Shown here: one piece after another, positions 4,490-5,381 of the stretch | Position numbering within the stretch: position 1 is the stretch's first letter | Layout: each line of letters starts with the position of its first letter | From: Streptosporangiaceae bacterium | Lineage (GTDB): Bacteria > Actinomycetota > Actinomycetes > Streptosporangiales > Streptosporangiaceae | Direction of reading: 5' to 3' | DNA length: 5,381 bases | Assembly: GCA_030040815.1 (NCBI GenBank) | Contig: JASHSZ010000233.1 | Coordinates: 1 to 5,381 of the forward strand | Notes under the pieces: generated by a model | The model's database searches: none | Told to the model about the DNA's origin: nothing | What the model saw: the letters and a program-made list of their open reading frames with translations, nothing else | Position numbers and translations under genes: made by a program

Positions 4490-5167
4490 TCAGACCAGCC
4501 CAAGGCGGCCCGAGGCCACCCCGGTGCTCCGGCTTCCCGAAACCGCCTCTCGCAATAGGCCCGCGGCTCGCAGTCGTGCCACCACGGCATGGCCGAGATC
4601 GCGAGAGACAGCGTGGCCGAGCTGCAGTTCTCGCCCCCGGCGCAGTCCAAGGTAGACACTGACTGCCTGCTGCTGAGTGGCAGGCGGCTCGGCCGCCCCG
4701 AGGAGCCGCAGCAGGTGATCCCACATCTTGATGAGCTCGGCACCGACCAGTTCATCCTGGCCGCGCAGCCGCTTGCTGCCCAGCCACAGATTCCAGTCCC
4801 AGAAGTGATCATCGACGTCATCGAGGCTGGCCGACCGCGTTCGCGGTCTGCTCGGCGTCGCCGGGCTGCCGGGGAACAGATCAACCTTCACCGCACCCGG
4901 AAGAATGATCACGTAAACGGGGCTGGCCGCCAGCGGGTCCCACAGTTGCGCCAGCGGTCTGAGCTTCGCAGCCAGGGCCGGGAGCCGCTCGGCGAGCGCG
5001 GCGGGGTCGGCCGAGCTGATGCGGTAATCCCAATCCGATAGCTCCGTCGGCGTGCGGGCGGCCCGCGATCCGACCAGTTCGACGGATTGCACGCCAGGGT
5101 CGGCCAGTATGACCGCACGGATGGCATCCGAGGGGTCGCGGGCGTCGAAGTCGGTGCTCACGTTCAC
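4490..5167 (-). CDS. Nucleotidyltransferase-fold protein (aminoglycoside/lincosamide nucleotidyltransferase-like)
   Basis: A 225-residue protein of the DNA polymerase beta-like nucleotidyltransferase superfamily, expected to transfer a nucleotide from NTP to a small molecule or protein. The signature is complete: VELVGSRA (29-36) is the helix-capping G-S motif, SDWD (44-47) gives the two metal-binding aspartates D45 and D47, and VKVDLFPG (93-100) gives the third, D96. The helical second half carries HFWDWNLWLGSKRLRG (121-136), a stretch seen in actinobacterial relatives. The last 20 residues (from about 206) are Ser/Gly/Arg-rich and may be a non-conserved tail. The GTG at 5167 is chosen because GGAG lies 9 nt upstream; GTG at 5161 is an alternative. 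In-frame codons farther upstream overlap the DUF574 fragment and are not counted. No HEPN partner gene is next to it, so a MNT/HEPN toxin-antitoxin pair is not supported. Confidence 0.8.
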   Translation of the reverse strand: MNVSTDFDARDPSDAIRAVILADPGVQSVELVGSRAARTPTELSDWDYRISSADPAALAERLPALAAKLRPLAQLWDPLAASPVYVIILPGAVKVDLFPGSPATPSRPRTRSASLDDVDDHFWDWNLWLGSKRLRGQDELVGAELIKMWDHLLRLLGAAEPPATQQQAVSVYLGLRRGRELQLGHAVSRDLGHAVVARLRAAGLLREAVSGSRSTGVASGRLGLV

Positions 5168-5228
5168 GCCATCTGGCTCCACGACGACCCCGACGAGTAC
5201 CTTCGCTATCAGCGGTGCGTACCCGACC

Positions 5229-5381
5229 TCAGACGCCGTCCGGCACGCCGAGTTCGCGGACCATTGCGTTGGCCGCATCGGATGCCTGGCGGTCGATGGC
5301 GAAGTTGTCCTTGCCGCCAAGCTGGTAGTTCCAGATCCGTGCGGTATTCGGATAATGCACGCCGACCGGGTCATCATCGTG
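5229..5381 (-). pseudogene. N-terminal fragment of a DUF574 (Methyltransf_19) SAM-dependent methyltransferase
   Basis: The frame entering from the right edge reads HDDDPVGVHYPNTARIW, then NYQLGGKDNFAIDRQASDA, ending ELGVPDGV before TGA (5231-5229). The 'A-R-I-x-[ND]-Y-x-L-G-G-K-D-N-F-x-x-D' motif is the hallmark opening of DUF574 methyltransferases, which are numerous in actinomycetes and normally about 260-280 residues long. Here the frame closes about 37 residues after the motif begins, before the SAM-binding region. None of the three forward frames downstream resumes the family, so this looks like a truncated remnant rather than a simple frameshift. The start codon is outside the window. 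The nucleotidyltransferase gene begins 61 nt downstream on the same strand. Confidence 0.7.

Noticed and set aside
3253..4916. Inverted copy of the 11-mer TTACGTGATCA at 3253-3263 and 4906-4916
   Set aside because: The second copy encodes part of a conserved-looking strand of the nucleotidyltransferase; most likely chance.
4490..5167. MNT/HEPN toxin-antitoxin system
   Set aside because: The nucleotidyltransferase is present but no HEPN-like gene lies next to it within the window.
5162..5239. Plus-strand frame reading AIWLHDDPDEYLRYQR
   Set aside because: Looks protein-like, but it has no start signal and degenerates on both sides; it is antisense to the start of the nucleotidyltransferase gene.

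Overview
The window is GC-rich and its coding regions use mostly G or C in third codon positions. Gene starts are often GTG, several genes seem to be translated from leaderless or nearly leaderless mRNAs, and the families present (TetR, DUF574 methyltransferase, DUF6582, DUF1905) are typical of actinomycetes. A soil actinomycete chromosome (Streptomyces, Streptosporangiales or similar) is the best guess; the genus cannot be read from this sequence. No phage, transposase, CRISPR, tRNA or rRNA gene was found.

Left part (1-1919): a truncated TetR-family regulator reads leftward off the edge. Divergent from it is an atypical NAD(P)-binding epimerase/SDR gene (240-1154). The shared intergenic region holds two look-alike palindromes (94-108 and 149-163) that are good candidates for the TetR operators. 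The SDR gene ends in a strong hairpin (1159-1208). A Nudix hydrolase (1236-1685) with its own leaderless-type promoter follows, then a 59-residue, two-helix membrane protein (1740-1919).

Middle part (2034-3763, minus strand): an APH-like phosphotransferase (2034-2990) converges on the membrane protein gene. Just upstream lies what looks like the N-terminal stub of a DUF1905-type gene (3030-3125). A DUF6582-domain protein (3308-3763) carries three exact 17-residue basic repeats at its C terminus.

Right part (3764-5381): a gene-free 335-bp divergent spacer with a perfect 9-bp hairpin leads to a small protein that looks like a tautomerase-superfamily member with Pro-2 (4099-4443). It converges on a minus-strand nucleotidyltransferase-fold protein (4490-5167). 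The right edge holds the N-terminal fragment of a DUF574 SAM-dependent methyltransferase, closed early by an in-frame stop (5229-5381).

The genes do not form one pathway. The region reads as a patchwork of short transcription units of housekeeping or accessory type (a regulated oxidoreductase, nucleotide or small-molecule modifying enzymes) with at least two decaying gene fragments. No convincing new multi-gene system was found. The most useful leads are the TetR operator pair, the repeat-bearing DUF6582 protein, the uncharacterised tautomerase-like protein and the gene remnants.
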